Assembly (NCBI GenBank): GCA_047501485.1
Contig: JAZDRN010000010.1
Span: forward strand, 1 to 64,000
Direction: 5' to 3'
DNA: 64,000 bases
From: Ancrocorticia sp047501485
GTDB lineage: Bacteria; Actinomycetota; Actinomycetes; Actinomycetales; Actinomycetaceae
In this document: positions 62,962 to 64,000 of the stretch, in pieces
Layout of the letters: every line of letters begins with the position of its first letter
Position numbering within the stretch: position 1 is the first letter of the stretch
Position numbers and translations under genes: made by a program
Notes under the pieces: model-generated
What the model was told of the DNA's origin: nothing
The model's input: the letters and a program-made list of their open reading frames with translations, nothing else
Database searches by the model: none

Positions 62962-64000
62962 ATGGCTGATCCGGCGAGCTACCGCCCGGCGCCGGGAACC
63001 ATTCCGGCCCAGCCGGGCGTCTATCGCTTTCGCGATCTGGAGGGCAGGGTCCTCTACGTCGGGAAGGCGAAGAGCCTGCGCGCCCGGCTGGCCAATTACT
63101 TCCAGGACGAATATTCGCTCTCCGCGCGCATTCGTCAGATGGTGCATACGGCGAGTCGTGTGGAGTGGGTGGTCGTGGGCTCGGAGGTCGAGGCCCTCAC
63201 CCTGGAGTACTCCTGGATCAAGGAATTCGAGCCGCGCTTCAACGTGGTCTTCCGGGACAACAAGTCCTACCCGTACCTCGCCCTCTCTCTTTCCGAGGAA
63301 TTCCCGCGCGTCTGGATCACACGCCAGAAGCACCGGCCCGGCGTGCGCTACTTCGGGCCCTACACGAAGGTGTGGGCGATTCGCGAGACCTTGGACAATC
63401 TCCTGACGGCTTTTCCCATGCGATCGTGCACGAAGGGCCAGTTCAATCAAGCTCAGCGGGCGGGGCGTCCGTGCCTCTACGGCTATATCGGCCGTTGCAC
63501 CGCGCCCTGCGTCGGGCGGATCTCCGAGCCGGATCACCGTGAGATCGCCATGGGCCTGGCCGAGTTCATGGACGGCGACACCTCCGGCACCATATCGGAG
63601 CGCAAGCGCGAGATGATGGAGGCTGCGGGGGAGGAGAACTTCGAGCGAGCGGCCCGGCTGCGCGACCAGGTCCAGGCGCTGGAGGCCGCTAGCGAACGCA
63701 ACGTCGTGGTGTTCCAGCAGAACCTCGATGTGGACATCTTCGGTCTCGAGTTCGATGAGCTGGAGGCCTCCGTACAGGTCTTCTTCGTCCGCGGCGGAAG
63801 GATTCGAGGACAGCGCGGCTGGGTGTCCGAGGAGATCGGCGGCTTGAGCCGGGAGGAGATCGTCGCGGAGCTTCTGCTACAGGTGTATGGAGACCGGGAG
63901 TATGACGAGATCCCCGGCATTCGCACCGAGTCCAGGAGCATCGACGATCGCAAGCACACGCCTGTAGGAGCCATCCCAGCCCAGATCTGGGTGCCTGCCC
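62962..64000 (+). CDS. uvrC: Excinuclease ABC subunit C (3' end beyond the window)
   Basis: Dual-incision nuclease of excision repair. The frame is open from ATG 62962 to the window end, 346 residues of a protein usually longer than 600. The N-terminal GIY-YIG nuclease has GVYRFRDLEGRVLYVGKAK. The zinc or Fe-S type cysteines RSCTKGQ, RPCLYGYIGRCTAPC are present, then the UVR motif ENFERAARLRDQVQAL that binds UvrB. The C-terminal RNase H-like domain has begun but is cut off. It lies two bases after uvrA, so they form an operon. Confidence 0.95.
   Translation, partial: MADPASYRPAPGTIPAQPGVYRFRDLEGRVLYVGKAKSLRARLANYFQDEYSLSARIRQMVHTASRVEWVVVGSEVEALTLEYSWIKEFEPRFNVVFRDNKSYPYLALSLSEEFPRVWITRQKHRPGVRYFGPYTKVWAIRETLDNLLTAFPMRSCTKGQFNQAQRAGRPCLYGYIGRCTAPCVGRISEPDHREIAMGLAEFMDGDTSGTISERKREMMEAAGEENFERAARLRDQVQALEAASERNVVVFQQNLDVDIFGLEFDELEASVQVFFVRGGRIRGQRGWVSEEIGGLSREEIVAELLLQVYGDREYDEIPGIRTESRSIDDRKHTPVGAIPAQIWVPA

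Overview
The window comes from a high-GC Gram-positive bacterium (Actinomycetota), probably in or near the Actinomycetaceae. The reasons are a complete pupylation locus, the actinobacterial hisF-hisI-trpE-trpC-trpB-trpA-lgt order, a PdtaR-like ANTAR regulator next to polA, many GTG starts, and a run of ATGA, GTGA and TAATG gene overlaps. The genus cannot be fixed from the sequence alone.

Layout. 1-4419: lower-GC accessory end with four short tandem duplications, a DUF222/HNH protein and a pair of secreted proteins (DUF6318-like lipoprotein plus PKD-like protein). 4420-10247: pupylation locus mpa-dop-pup-pafA followed by a tandem FKBP lipoprotein; no proteasome genes are present. 10244-19041: P-loop kinase, hisFI-trpECBA, a CotH-like lipoprotein, lgt. 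19165-26776: gltBD, pyk, tRNA-Leu(CAA). 26951-33424: ANTAR regulator, hotdog thioesterase, polA, methyltransferase, rpsA with a strong terminator. 33763-39445: IscR-type Rrf2 regulator and trans-sulfuration enzyme on the minus strand, facing an M20 peptidase-metNIQ operon. 39594-47314: coaE, ftsH, uvrB, a Mn-type riboswitch with terC, an SBF-like transporter and a YciI protein. 47427-57607: nine genes on one strand (three glycosyltransferases, an ABC exporter, two kinase-fold phosphotransferases, an Asp-rich lipoprotein, a histidine kinase and its response regulator). 57689-64000: large membrane protein, then uvrA and a 3'-truncated uvrC.

How it works together. Pup is deamidated by Dop, ligated by PafA, and pupylated targets are presumably unfolded by Mpa without a 20S core. 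The 47-57 kb cluster looks like a self-regulated pathway that makes a glycosylated, possibly phosphorylated product, exports it and senses the envelope through its own two-component system. I know of no described system with exactly this gene set, and it is the best candidate for something new. Other notable items are a yybP-ykoY riboswitch whose P1 strand can pair with the terC Shine-Dalgarno, and a perfect 14-bp inverted repeat that buries the coaE start codon.
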